This document shows, in pieces, positions 20,717 to 30,447 of a stretch of 64,000 nt of DNA. Where the stretch lies: NCBI GenBank assembly GCA_933228675.1, contig OW121740.1, positions 6,885,442-6,949,441 on the forward strand, given 5' to 3'. Each line of letters opens with the position of its first letter. Position 1 is the first letter of the stretch. The notes below the pieces were generated by a model. It was not told the DNA's origin, did no database searches, and saw only the letters and a program-made list of their open reading frames with translations. The position numbers and the translations under genes are program-made. Source of the stretch: Stomorhina lunata (lineage: Eukaryota > Arthropoda > Insecta > Diptera > Rhiniidae).

Positions 20717-22075
20717 AACAAGTAAGAAAGTGGTATAGTCGGTCAAGCCCGACCATACGATACCCTTCACTATTAAAATCAAAGGTGTCTTTTTTCTATA
20801 TAAAGACAAATATTTGCTAAATTTTGCCATCATACAAACTTTTTCTCAAAACTTATATATTAAAGCTGTTTCCGTCATTTGGACTTATATGAGAGCTAGG
20901 GTCAAATATGGACCGATTATCTCGAAATTTGGAAAATTGATTACAGTTATTAAAAAAATTATGTGTTCAAAAAATAAGCTTGAAATTCTCGTTATCTTTA
21001 GATTTACAAGCGTTTTAGTGATTTTTGTCTCATTTAGTGCGTTTTTAAAGAATAGTTTGTATTGGAGCTATGGTCAAATGTGGACCGATTTCAACGAAAT
21101 TTGGAACAGTTATTTAGTTTTACATAAGCCGGATATGATTTAAATATCATAAAAAAATATTTATATTTGTGGACAATATATCAATTCCGGGAAATGGGAC
21201 CTATGCGAGGTACCACAAATAATGGACCGATTTGACGAATTTCAATAGCCGTGGTCCCATTATCAAATTTCATCAAATTATCTTAAGAATAGCGACCTGT
21301 AGTTTGATTACAAGGTTTACATGGGGGTCCAGTAGAGCGGTTCGCCTTCCATACAAAAAAAAAGATATGACAGTCACCCCCTAGGATTAAAGATAATGTC
21401 AAAACAATTCTTAAAAATATTTTTTTATTTTTTTACCACGCCTACAAATACCGCCCTTTTAGTATTTTGTTCACTGTGTCGTCATTTTAAGTCCGATCAT
21501 AACATTTTATATATCGATGTTCTCGGCTCTGTAAGAGCTACATTTCTCTCTTTGATAGTTTTTTACTACCACGTTAATTTATAGTCATAACTTCTAAAAG
21601 ATAGATTTTTCCTCGATTTGATTAGGGTGAGTACGACTCGAATTTTAAAAAGTTATGACTAGAAATTGACGAGGTTGTAAAAAACTATCAAAGAGAGAAA
21701 TGTAGCCCTTACAGAGCCCTGAACATCGATGTATAAAGTGTTATAATCGGACTAAAGTTGGCGACACAGTGTACAAAATACTAAAAGGGCGGTATTTGTA
21801 GGCGTGGTAAAAAAATAAAAAAATATTTTTTGGAATTGTTTTGACATTATCTTTAATCCTAGGGGGTGACTGACTCAACTTTTTTTTTTGAACCACTCTA
21901 GGGTCCAGCCAGACAGACGGACGGACGGACGGACATCGCTAATTCAGCTCAGAAAGTGATTCTAAGCCTATTGGTATACCAAAAGATGGGTCTAAGACAA
22001 ATATTTCTATGCGTTACATACATCAGAACAAACTTATAATACCCTTTATACCTACGAAGGTGAAGGGTATAATAA
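20717..22075 (-). mobile_element. DINE-1/Helentron-type element 2 with a nested hAT foldback
   Basis: Reverse orientation: it begins AACAAGTAAGAAAGTGGTATAGTCGG and ends GGTGAAGGGTATA. The interior matches element 1 (CCGTCATTTGGACTTATATG, CAATTCCGGGAAATGGGACC, CGGACGGACGGAC tract). The 568-bp insertion at 21333-21900 splits it; without that it is about 0.8 kb. Confidence 0.8.
21333..21900. mobile_element. hAT-type foldback element with perfect 8-bp target duplication
   Basis: Termini TAGAGCGGTTC (left) and TAGAGTGGTTC (right, inverted) are flanked by GGGTCCAG on both sides (21325-21332 and 21901-21908). The body is a long inverted repeat: arms of about 250 bp (21333 to about 21594, and about 21648 to 21900) around a loop of about 50 bp. 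An 8-bp duplication plus YARNG termini point to hAT. No transposase frame. Confidence 0.9.
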
Positions 22076-22199
22076 CAAGAAAATACAAAAATTGTTCACT
22101 ATAAATTTTTCTAGTTGCATTTTTCTAATTAGGTTTATGTACACACTGATACAAAAACTATGGTATAAAAGTTTGATCTGTCATTCCTAGAAAAGAAAC

Positions 22200-22405
22200 A
22201 GCTAAATTTCCCACTCAAATATTTACAGTTGAGCCAAACTGACTGCAATAGAGTCAAATTAACTCAAATACAATTAAATTGACTCAAATTGGCTCAAATA
22301 TAGTCAAATTGATTCAAAAAGAAGAGACAAACTGCATCGAACGGATTGCATCCAACAGATTAAAATTAAATCGGCAAGAGTAAAATGGAATATTGAAATT
22401 GACAC
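22200..22405. repeat. Degenerate TCAAATTGACTC satellite, block 4
   Basis: GAGTCAAATTAACTCAAATA-like units continue after DINE element 2, ending where a LINE tail begins. Confidence 0.75.
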
Positions 22406-22411
22406 GGTTAG

Positions 22412-22950
22412 GTTAGGTTAAAGTGTCAGTCTGAAAAAAAAACTTACCACGGCAGCTAGTGAAATAACAAAGCTAGTGATAGCTTCGTCTGTTGAAACAT
22501 TCCGAGCGCTTTTAAAAGCTCTTAAGTCGGCAAATGTCAATACCAGCCAGATCGCCTAGGTCACTTAAGAAATGCGAACCCAAAATGAATCCCCTACGGT
22601 TCGTTAGGTTAGGGCATGTACATAGTAAATGTTTTATCGATTCAGTCTCCTTCCGGTCTCCACAGCTTCTGCTAAAGTCATTAGTGATGACCTTTAGCCT
22701 AATTGCATGTCTTCCAATGAAACAGTGTCCGTTTATAACGGACACGAGCAATGAGACATCAGATCTTGATAATAACAGCAATTTGTAAGAGCGTTGCCTA
22801 TCCAAGATGTGGCCCTGCCTCTGTGTGGAGTGAATACAGCCATTGACAGACGCCATCATTTTTTAAAAATCTCTCTCGCAGTAGGAGCTTGCCTATAGGC
22901 AAGCTGGATCGGTAAGTCTACCATATGAGGTTTATACTAAACTGCTTGGC
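22412..22950 (-). pseudogene. 3' end of an I/R1-type LINE (zinc-finger tail of the ORF2 protein)
   Basis: The minus-strand frame 22859-22512 encodes VSVINGHCFIGRHA, then CGD, IKHLLCTCPNL and LSDLGDLAGID. In the I/R1 groups this is the C-terminal C-x2-C..H-x4-C segment after the RNase H-like part of the polyprotein. The 3' tail on the minus strand is TAACCTAACCTAACC. The rest of the LINE is absent, as expected for a 5'-truncated copy; the frame degrades upstream of 22860. Confidence 0.7.
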
Positions 22951-23279
22951 CATCTCGTTAAGAGATTTGACCGGAGTCAAACTGACTTGACCAAATTCAC
23001 ATTGACAAAAAAAAAACAAGTATGAAAAGCTATAGTCGGTCAAGCCCGACTATATTATTCCCTTCACTGCTAAGGTCAAATATGGACCAACAATTTAACA
23101 AGTTTTTTCTTATGTCTTAGAGACATACATACATATACAGGGTGGCCCAAAAAGGCCGAAGGGGGGAAAGCAAACTGCATAAATTAATCGTTCTTGGGAA
23201 TCTCATGGCTTTAGTTCTTGCACTAACTGCACCTTGTATGTGAAAAGATGTAAAATTCCCTTTAATATTTTGCGTAAAA

Positions 23280-23560
23280 ACCGCCGAGCTCAGCAGAGCG
23301 CCTTCGAGTTGATGTTTCAGGATTCTCCTCAACACTCTCCAGAACGCGTTGAATATTTGCTTTCCGCTTCGTGGAAGATTCCTCACTGAGCCTTGTTCCT
23401 GAAAACGTGTCACTAAGCGTCGAATCATTGTTTCGGATGGTGAATTCCGCACATTAAAATGACGACGATAGGCTCGTTGAGTTTGAATTATTGATCGTTG
23501 ATGATGTTCAAAATAAAGTTCTATGATTTTGGTTCGCTGGATAAGGTGGTAACCTTTCAT
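23280..23560 (-). pseudogene. N-terminal remnant of a second mariner transposase family
   Basis: Helix-turn-helix region typical of these insect transposases (RAYRRHFNVRNSPSETMIRRLV, cut here as RAYRRHF and TMIRRLVTRF, then GSVRNLPRSGK). After the SGK the reading frame shifts by one base; the shifted frame continues as VEENPETSTRRRSAEL before an internal deletion removes the catalytic domain. Inactive. Confidence 0.8.
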
Positions 23561-23617
23561 AATTAATCTCCCAGATTGATTTTACAAGTTCTTAAAAGAA
23601 AAATAATAATAATAATA

Positions 23618-24845
23618 ATGGGTGTTTTTTTTAGAGGTATAGAACTTCAAATTGAAATAAAACACAAGAAAATCGTTTAAATGTCCATCAATTTGGCTTT
23701 ATTGGAAGGATAATTTTATGCCATTAATGTTTAAATATGATTTCGGGCATGTGGCCCCCGCGGCTGGCTCGAATAAAGCCAATTCTACAGGTCCAATTTT
23801 CAACTACTTTTTCGAGCATATGGGGCCGTATGTTGGCAATAACGCAACGAATGTTGGCTTCCAAGTCCCCTAACGTTTCTGGTTTGTTGGAGTAGACGAG
23901 CGACTTCACATATCCCCAAAGAAAATAATCCAGTGGTGTCAAATCGCACGATCTTGGTGGCCAATTGACAGGTCCATTCCGCGAAATTATGCGCTCATCG
24001 AATGTTTCCTTCAATAAATCAATTGTGACGAGCGCTGTGTGGCATGTAGCGCCGTCTTGTTGGAACCACAACTCATCCACATTCATGCCATCCAATTGGG
24101 GAACAAAATAGTCGGTTATCATGGCTCTATACCGGTCTCCATTTATGGTAACTTACTCTCCAGCATTATTTCGGAAGAAGTATGGCCCAATGACTCAACC
24201 AGCCCATAGAGCACACCAAACAGTCAGTTTTTGTGAATATAATGGCGTCTCAAGGGTCTCATGTGGATTCTCTAGCCATTCAACCAAAAATGAGCCTCAT
24301 CACTGAACAAAATTTTGCGATGAAAATCAGCATCGAGATCAATCTCATTTTCGGCCCATACACCAAAATCACGACGCATTGCATGGTCTCGCGGCTTTAA
24401 TTCTTGCATCAACTTCCATAAAGTTGATGGACAAAGCTCCAATTGCTGTGCACGGTGGCGAATCGATTCATTCGGGTCCTCTTCAACACTTTGCTCTACA
24501 GCGGCAATTGTTTCTTTGGTGCGCACTGTTCGACGTCGCTGCGGATGCGTATTATCACATAGAGTAAACGTAGTGCGAAAACGATCCATGGTTAACCGAA
24601 TTAATTGCTCTGATGGACGATTATGTCGACCATAAAATGGACGGAGCTTGCGGTAAACTTCGCGAACTGAACCATTATTTTCGAAATAAATTTGCACGAT
24701 TTGCAAGCGTTGTTCTTTTGTCAACCTGTTCATGATGAAATGTCAAACCAAACTAAATATTAATCACTTGACAGCTGACAAAATGGCCGCCAGTTAAAAA
24801 AGTTATGCCAACTTAAAGTTCTATACCTCAATAAAAAACACCCGA
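23618..24845 (-). mobile_element. DD41D mariner, copy B (nested, inactive)
   Basis: Ends ATGGGTGTTTTTTTTAGAGG and, inverted, TCGGGTGTTTTTTATTGAGG; TA at 23616-23617 and 24846-24847. It is inserted in the CAGGGTGG mariner. Same family as copies C (30448-31752) and D (56830-58112). Confidence 0.95.
23724..24733 (-). pseudogene. Mariner transposase copy B, broken
   Basis: Compared with the intact copy C it lacks 42 bp in frame in the region joining the DNA-binding and catalytic parts, and 34 bp after FSDEAHFWLNG, which shifts the frame and gives a stop. The second and third Asp motifs (WFQQDGATCHTA, CDLTPLDYFLWGY) are in the separate downstream frame. It keeps Gly after the second catalytic Asp, where C and D have Asp. 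Confidence 0.92.
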
Positions 24846-25584
24846 TAGTTAAATTAGAGAAGTTATTAATTTTTCAAATCCGTTCGCGACTTTTTGGGCC
24901 ACCCTGTACTATGTGTTATTTTTTCAAAATTTCGGGATTTATGTCATTTCCGGCTAAGGTCCTTATATGGGAGCTAGGGTCAATTGTGGACCGATTGGTT
25001 ATTGTTTATATATACAAAATATTTATCTGTGCAAAGTTAGTAGTCATATGCATTTATCTTTAGAGTTATACGAGTAGACGTTTGTGTGCTTTTATGTGTA
25101 CATAAACATCTTTTGAGAATGTGTCTTGTATGGGAGGTATCAAATATGGGCCGATTCCTACAAAATTAGGTACACTAATTAAGGTAATCATAAGCAATAT
25201 TTGTGCTGAATATTATCAAAATACAAGTAAATTTGTGGCTGTAAAGGACCAAAAACTCTATGCCGGGAAGGCATCCCTATGGGAGGTACTCAAAATAATA
25301 ATCCGATTTCGCCCAAAAAGGCATCATCCTTGGACCAAAACATGAGCCTCTGCTAAATTTCATCAAATTATCTTTAAAGTTACGACCTGTAGAATGATAA
25401 CAAGCTTACATGGATAACCGGCCAGCCAGCCGGACGGACATCGTTAAAACAACTCAGAAAGTGATTCTAAGTCGATTGGTATACTAAAAGGTGGGTCTCT
25501 GGCCAATATTTCTATGCGTTACAAACATCAGCACAAACCCAATATACCCTTTCCACCTATTGTGGTGAAGGGTATAAGCAGACG

Positions 25585-26480
25585 TATCCAGATTAAAATT
25601 AACTCAGAGTGAAATTGACTTAATAACAAACAAATTAACTCAATAAGATCCGATTCAAAATGACTCGAACACAGAAAAATTGACTCGAAAAAAAGGGGTA
25701 AAATTAGCTCAAATAAAATAAAATTGAACAGATCAAAATTAACTCGACAAGAGTAAAATGGACTTGTCAAAATTCAAATTGACACGACCAGAGTCAAATT
25801 GGTTCGACCAGATTCAAATTGACACGTAAAGAGTCAAATTGACTCATCCAGATTAAAATTGTGTAGAACAGAGTGAAATTGACTTGATTGCAGATAAAAA
25901 AACTCGATGAGACCAGATTCAAAATGACTCGAACAGGAAAAACTGACTCAAAAAAAAGAGTCAAATTGACACAAATATAGCCAAATTGATTCCAAAAGAG
26001 CCCCGAACAGATCCAAATTAACTCGACAAGAGTAAAATGGGCTTGTCAAAATTCAAGACCAGAATTGGCTCGACTAGATTCAAATTGACACGAAACAAAT
26101 TGACTCATCCAGATTAAAATTGAGTAGAACAGAGTGAAATTGTCTCGATTGCAGATAAATTAACTCGATAAGACCAGATTTAAAAAAAAAAAAAAAAAAC
26201 AGAGTAAAATTGACTCAAACAGATTAAAATTAACTCAAACCGTTTCAAATTGACTTAATTAGATTAAAATTGTTTCGACCACAGTCAAAATGACTTTACC
26301 AAATTCAAACTTTCTTGAACAGAATGAAATTGACTTGAAAAGATGCAAACATAATCGCATTGAATCGAACAGAATCAAATTGACTTGAACATGGTCAAAT
26401 TGACTTCTATAGATTTAAATTAACTCGAACAGAGTCAGAATGACTCAAGTAAAGTTAAACTAACTCAACCAAAAATCAGT
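25585..26480. repeat. Degenerate TCAAATTGACTCG satellite, largest block
   Basis: Roughly 40 diverged ~20-bp units such as GAGTCAAATTGACTCATCCA and AGATTAAAATTAACTCGAAC. A longer-range duplication is visible: 25780-25990 and 26050-26180 share AGATTAAAATTGWGTAGAACAGAGTGAAATTG in order. The block lies between DINE element 3 and a LINE fragment. Confidence 0.85.
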
Positions 26481-26548
26481 GATGACCCCTTCATTGCAAA
26501 TTCATTGTGATGGAACTAGGAAACAAGGTTGTGGAAGGAGGATAAAGG

Positions 26549-26985
26549 CAGTCTTTACTTACTTAAATGGCCTATATTAATAACCTGATAAGGTCAGAAT
26601 TGCATGCGCTATTCTCCAATTTCGTAGGCCAAACTTTGAAAGATTTTCTTCTACTTGGTCTATCCATCCAAGTTTCAGACGTCCTCTCCTAACATTTGCG
26701 GGGGCCGTTTTTAATCTAATTTTAGCTTTTCCACTGTAATTGTGTTACTAGCCCGACGTCCTAATCCATATTTTTATAGATCTCGTGGGAGAACTCGCGG
26801 CACTTGTTAGCTTACTACTTTAAGGGGTGTTAAGGTACCTAACCAGGTGATACCACGAGGAGGTCAGTGTCTACAGTTGAGATGAGGAATAGATTCAGAT
26901 AAGTCTGGACTTACCAAGTTAAGACCAAACAGAACCGTTGCTTGGTATCCAACATCCCCTACATCATCTAGAGGGAGTACTGTTA
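26549..26985 (-). pseudogene. LINE 3' fragment (GRPKLxW-type ORF tail)
   Basis: On the minus strand the sequence encodes a degraded RGRPKLGWIDQVEENLSKF-like stretch followed by LRNWRI, typical of the end of some LINE endonuclease-reverse transcriptase proteins, then a TTTAAGTAAGTAAAG tail at about 26549. Related copies are at 4920, 6228 and 29510. Confidence 0.6.
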
Positions 26986-26989
26986 ATAA

Positions 26990-27560
26990 ATATTTGATTT
27001 AAACCTTTGGACAAAAAAATAGTTTTCTCTTTAGTGAGTCGTACGATCCACTGGCCCAATGTCTACAAGGGAATGAGCTCTTGAGGTACAAGATCTCTTA
27101 TTTCGTTTGAGCTCACACCATTGAAACACAACTCACATTGTGACGATACCCCAGTGAGTCAATAAGATACGAAATTCGCCCTCTTGTAAACAGTCAAGAA
27201 GCTCCAAAATAGACTTTGAAGCACCCGATCATACGTGAGAGTTTTAAAACATTTTTGGCAGGATAAAGGTGGTAACATGAAATTAGTTGGAGTAAAGTAT
27301 GTCTTACTTAAGAAAGCCGACACACTTAAATGCTTCTTTCGATAGTTGGAAAGTGTGTTTGGATATCGCACTAAACTTTAATGAGTTTCTGATTTCTCAA
27401 TGTCTTCATCACCCATAATTACAGATGAAGCAACATGATCCGTCATGGGTTTGTGTGTTTTCACTTAACATTGCGCCTTACTAACTTTAAAATCGTTCCA
27501 AATCGCACGTCCCCATTTGAAGACTGTGGTTAGGTCGGAATTTAGCATTTCATATGCGAA
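26990..27560 (-). pseudogene. Degraded Jockey-type LINE reverse transcriptase C-terminus
   Basis: The minus strand reads, across stops and frame changes, pieces such as VFKWGRAIWNDF, then YPNTLSNYRKKHLSVSAFL, KTYFTPTNFM, TYDRVLQSL and FNGVSSNEIRDLVPQELIPL. Their order resembles the thumb and C-terminal region of Jockey-clade reverse transcriptases (YFTP..LLTLY, LDRVQ.RA, GVCSxEI). Assignment rests on weak, interrupted similarity. Confidence 0.45.
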
Positions 27561-27589
27561 TCTTGCTATCATCACAGTGAAATTTACCA

Positions 27590-27830
27590 GAAGAGATCCT
27601 TATTGACTCGAACAGAAAACAATTTAACCTATTAGAGAAAAATTGGCTAGCTGAGAAAAATTGAACTTGGGTAGACCAAGTTGACTGGAGTAGAGAAGGA
27701 TAAAGGCAAACTGACTTTGCTAGACTCAAATTGACTCAAAGAAGGCAAATTACAAATAATAGGAACAAGTGCAAATTTAATCTAACATAGTCAAATTGAC
27801 TTCGGAACTAAACTTAATCTTTCAGTGTAA
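27590..27830. repeat. Degenerate satellite block
   Basis: Scattered ATTGACTCGAACAGA, CTCAAATTGACTCAAAGA and GTCAAATTGACTTCGG units of the same satellite. Confidence 0.65.
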
Positions 27831-28499
27831 CACCACGAACAAGTCCAATTTCACGACTACACAATAGAAACTATACGAAATCATCAGACCACAACAATAT
27901 CCAGCAAATAATCTACGAGTATATGACTAAGTACCCCAGCAAAAGTAAACTCCAAAAATTACAATGAAACTTTTTCAGGGCCTCCAATTCCACATATGAA
28001 TAGATGGTAAAAATAACAACAGAATCATCAAATATGAACTTGCTGCAGCAACATCAAACATAATTATAATGACAATAAAACCTCAAAAAAAAAAATGCTA
28101 TAAACAATAAAAATTATAATGGGGAAATAAAATCTAAACAACAAAGATCAACAAAAAAAAAGAACATGAATGAAATAAAACTACGAGTTCATGAAATACT
28201 ACTCAAATACAATCCAACATACTCTCCGTATAATTGTATTTCATTAATAAACTAAGGAAAATTTGAATGTTAATACAATATTTATAAATAGACAACAACT
28301 TCCCTGACATCATGCAATTCATCCATATTTCCCTGCCAAATTTTGTTAAGTTGTTGTTTAGATTTGACTTCTTTGAAGAAGACATTATTTTCATGATGCA
28401 GATGTTTAAAATGATATAATCTTTTTTTTTTTTTAATTTGACTAGAAACCTAGAAAGAAAGAAACTGGGTTTCACTCCATTAAAGTAGACTCCAATAAT
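27831..28499. other. Non-coding stretch
   Basis: No gene seen. A CCCCAGCAAAAGTAAAC at about 27933 resembles the CCCAGYAAAAC terminus of the element at 4374-6991, but no partner end was found. Confidence 0.45.
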
Positions 28500-28669
28500 A
28501 AAGTTTATTGACCTTCTTAAGAATCACTTTGACTTAAATATACTCAATGTAGCCAAATAGACTCAAATATAATTAATCAAAATCAAATGGATTAAAATTG
28601 AACTGAATATGCTCAAATTAGCATCAATGAAGTCAAATTGTCTTAAATAGAGCTAAATTGACTTTTGTG

Positions 28670-28786
28670 CTAATTTTATAATTAACGCAGCTGACGAGTG
28701 AGTGTTTTGTTATTGTAGCAAAAACAAACTACATGTAAAATTCGCTCACTCGCCGGCTGCTTTAGTTAAAAAAACAGCATATTAAG
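28670..28786. mobile_element. Palindromic MITE, diverged copy
   Basis: Inverted arms CAGCTGACGAGTGAG and CTCACTCGCCGGCTG around GTTTTGTTATTGTAGCAAAAAC. The outer ends have diverged from the TGTGGGG form. Confidence 0.65.
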
Positions 28787-28842
28787 TAGAGTCACTCAAG
28801 TAACATCAAATTTTCATAACTTGAATTGAGTAGAATCAAATT

Positions 28843-28972
28843 AATGTGGGCTTTATATAACTCAAGCGGTTGACGATGTGAAATTTACATGTGTTTTGTT
28901 ATTGTAACAAAAATAAAATATATGTAAATTTCACTCAATCGTCAGCCGCTTGAGTTATATAAACCCCACATA
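28843..28972. mobile_element. Palindromic MITE (TGTGGGG family), full copy
   Basis: Nearly the whole 130 bp is one inverted repeat, from AATGTGGGCTTTATATAACT to AGTTATATAAACCCCACAT, with arms of about 60 bp around TGTTATTGTAACA. Non-coding. Confidence 0.85.
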
Positions 28973-29200
28973 AATCTAATACACTCAAATTGACTTCAAT
29001 GAAATTAAATCGACTCGAATTATTTACATTAGAGTGGAGTCCAATAGTATCAATTGGCCTTCAAAAGGGTCCGATTGAATCCTGTAACTCAAATAGAGTA
29101 AAATTTGCTTCAATGGAAATAAACTTTCCTATATTCCAATTGATACCAAAGAGTCAAATCGTCTTCAATATGGAAAATTCTGGTGTAATTTTTTTCTACA

Positions 29201-29335
29201 AATGTGGGGTTTATATAACTAAAGCGGCTGACGACTGAGTGAAATTTACATGTATTTTGTTTTTGTTACAATAACAAAACACATGTAAATTTCACTCAAT
29301 CGACAGCCGCTTGAGTTATATAAACCCCACATTAA
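29201..29335. mobile_element. Palindromic MITE (TGTGGGG family), best-preserved copy
   Basis: Both ends intact: AATGTGGGGTTTATATAACT and AGTTATATAAACCCCACATT. The arms are almost perfect inverted copies. The termini with TTA/TAA nearby leave the target duplication ambiguous. Confidence 0.88.
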
Positions 29336-29509
29336 CTAAAATTGACTTGAAAGAATGACATTTCGACAATAAAAGCAAATTCACTCTAATGAAATCATAT
29401 TCTCTCCAGGAATGTCAAATTCACTTTAATTAGTGCCCCGTGAGTTTTAAATGTTGCCAAATGAAATGTATTCTTTAAAGTTCTGCTTCAACAAAGAAGA
29501 TTAAATAAA

Positions 29510-30085
29510 ATAATCACTTGTACTTCTCCCTCAAATGGACTCCTTGCCAAATATATGATAAAGGGTCTTTCATTAAGAGCCTAATTTTTTTAAAAGTATT
29601 AGAAAATTCTTTAGGAAAAAGTCTAAGGATGTCAATGGGAGATTTAGGGGATGTTGGATACCAAGCAACGGTTCTAATTGGTCTTATCTTGGTAGATCCA
29701 GACTTATCTTGGTTATCCTTAATCTCAACTGTCAACACTAACCTCTACGTGGTATCACCCGAGAAACTACATTAACGTGTGTTAACATGCGCCGCGAGTT
29801 CTCCCATAGGAACTACAAAAAATGGGTTAGGACGTCGGTCTAGTAACCCACTCCTGAAAAAAAAAACAATTACTATAAAAAATGAAACCCGAATAAAAAT
29901 GCCCCTAACGTTTGAAGAGGAGGTCCGAAACTTCAATGGAAAGACCATGTAGATTAAAATATTTCAAGGCTTGGCTTACCAAATTAAAGAATATGCGCAC
30001 AAGATCGAAGCAAATTGAATTCTAAAATATCCTCGACCATTGTCCTTAACAGGTTGTAAATAAGAAAGTATGTCGAATTGCGTCA
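29510..30085 (+). pseudogene. LINE 3' fragment, opposite orientation
   Basis: Shares GGGATGTTGGATACCAAGC, GTGGTATCACCCGAG and AACGTTTGAAGAGGAGGTCCG-like stretches with the reverse complement of 26549-26985 and of the 4.9- and 6.2-kb copies. The plus strand carries a degraded GAGGAGGTCCGAAACTTC..GGAAAGACC (RGRPKLxWKD-type) stretch at about 29918-29950 and an AACAGGTTGTAAATAAG tail near 30050-30070. Confidence 0.55.
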
Positions 30086-30445
30086 TTTCAGTGGCCAGTT
30101 CTCACAAACTTCATTTAAGACGACCATGTATTTAAATCGCTTGTACTGGATTTTCAATGTAATACGAGCTAGGTCACACATAGCTTCATGCGTATGAAAC
30201 AACATGTGATTCTGTTCAAATCTGACCTCAAAAAGATGGTAAACATAGAATCATAGCGCCCAACGTTGACAGTGATAGCCTGGGCAACATAGTTCTAAAA
30301 AAATGGACTAATGACCAAGAGTGACTTCTCAGTAAATTGTTATCGTCAAGAATTCTTAATTCTGCTTGTTAGTGAACCCATTTAACCCGAAATCGGGCTC
30401 ATTGCTAAAGATATCTCGCACGTAACCTTGCCCGAACAGAACAAC
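30086..30445. other. Non-coding stretch
   Basis: No gene or clear repeat recognised. Confidence 0.4.
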
Positions 30446-30447
30446 TA

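Larger units (their letters stand above)
23138..24906 (-). mobile_element. Mariner-like element with CAGGGTGGCCCAAAAA termini, itself interrupted
   Basis: Perfect 16-bp inverted ends CAGGGTGGCCCAAAAA with TA on each side (23136-23137, 24907-24908). The paralogous DINE element 6 has the uninterrupted sequence at about 58240, an empty site. Minus the nested mariner it is only about 540 bp: an internally deleted copy keeping part of the transposase N-terminus. Confidence 0.9.
23015..25577 (-). mobile_element. DINE-1/Helentron-type element 3 with two nested mariners
   Basis: Begins AACAAGTATGAAAAGCTATAGTCGG and ends GGTGAAGGGTATA. It is flanked by satellite on both sides. It belongs to the same subfamily as element 6 (56402-58346): they share CCGGCTAAGG..CTTATATGGGAGCTAGGG and the GTATACTAAAAGGTGGGTC region. 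The CAGGGTGG mariner at 23138-24906 interrupts it. Confidence 0.8.
28500..29440. repeat. Degenerate satellite with three palindromic MITE insertions
   Basis: Satellite units (AGTCAAATTGTCTTAAATAG and similar) surround the MITEs at 28670-28786, 28843-28972 and 29201-29335. After 29440 the pattern fades. Confidence 0.75.

Noticed and set aside
27933..27950. Second CCCAG element near 27.9 kb
   Set aside because: Only one terminus-like sequence (CCCCAGCAAAAG) was found; no inverted partner or TA-bounded insert.
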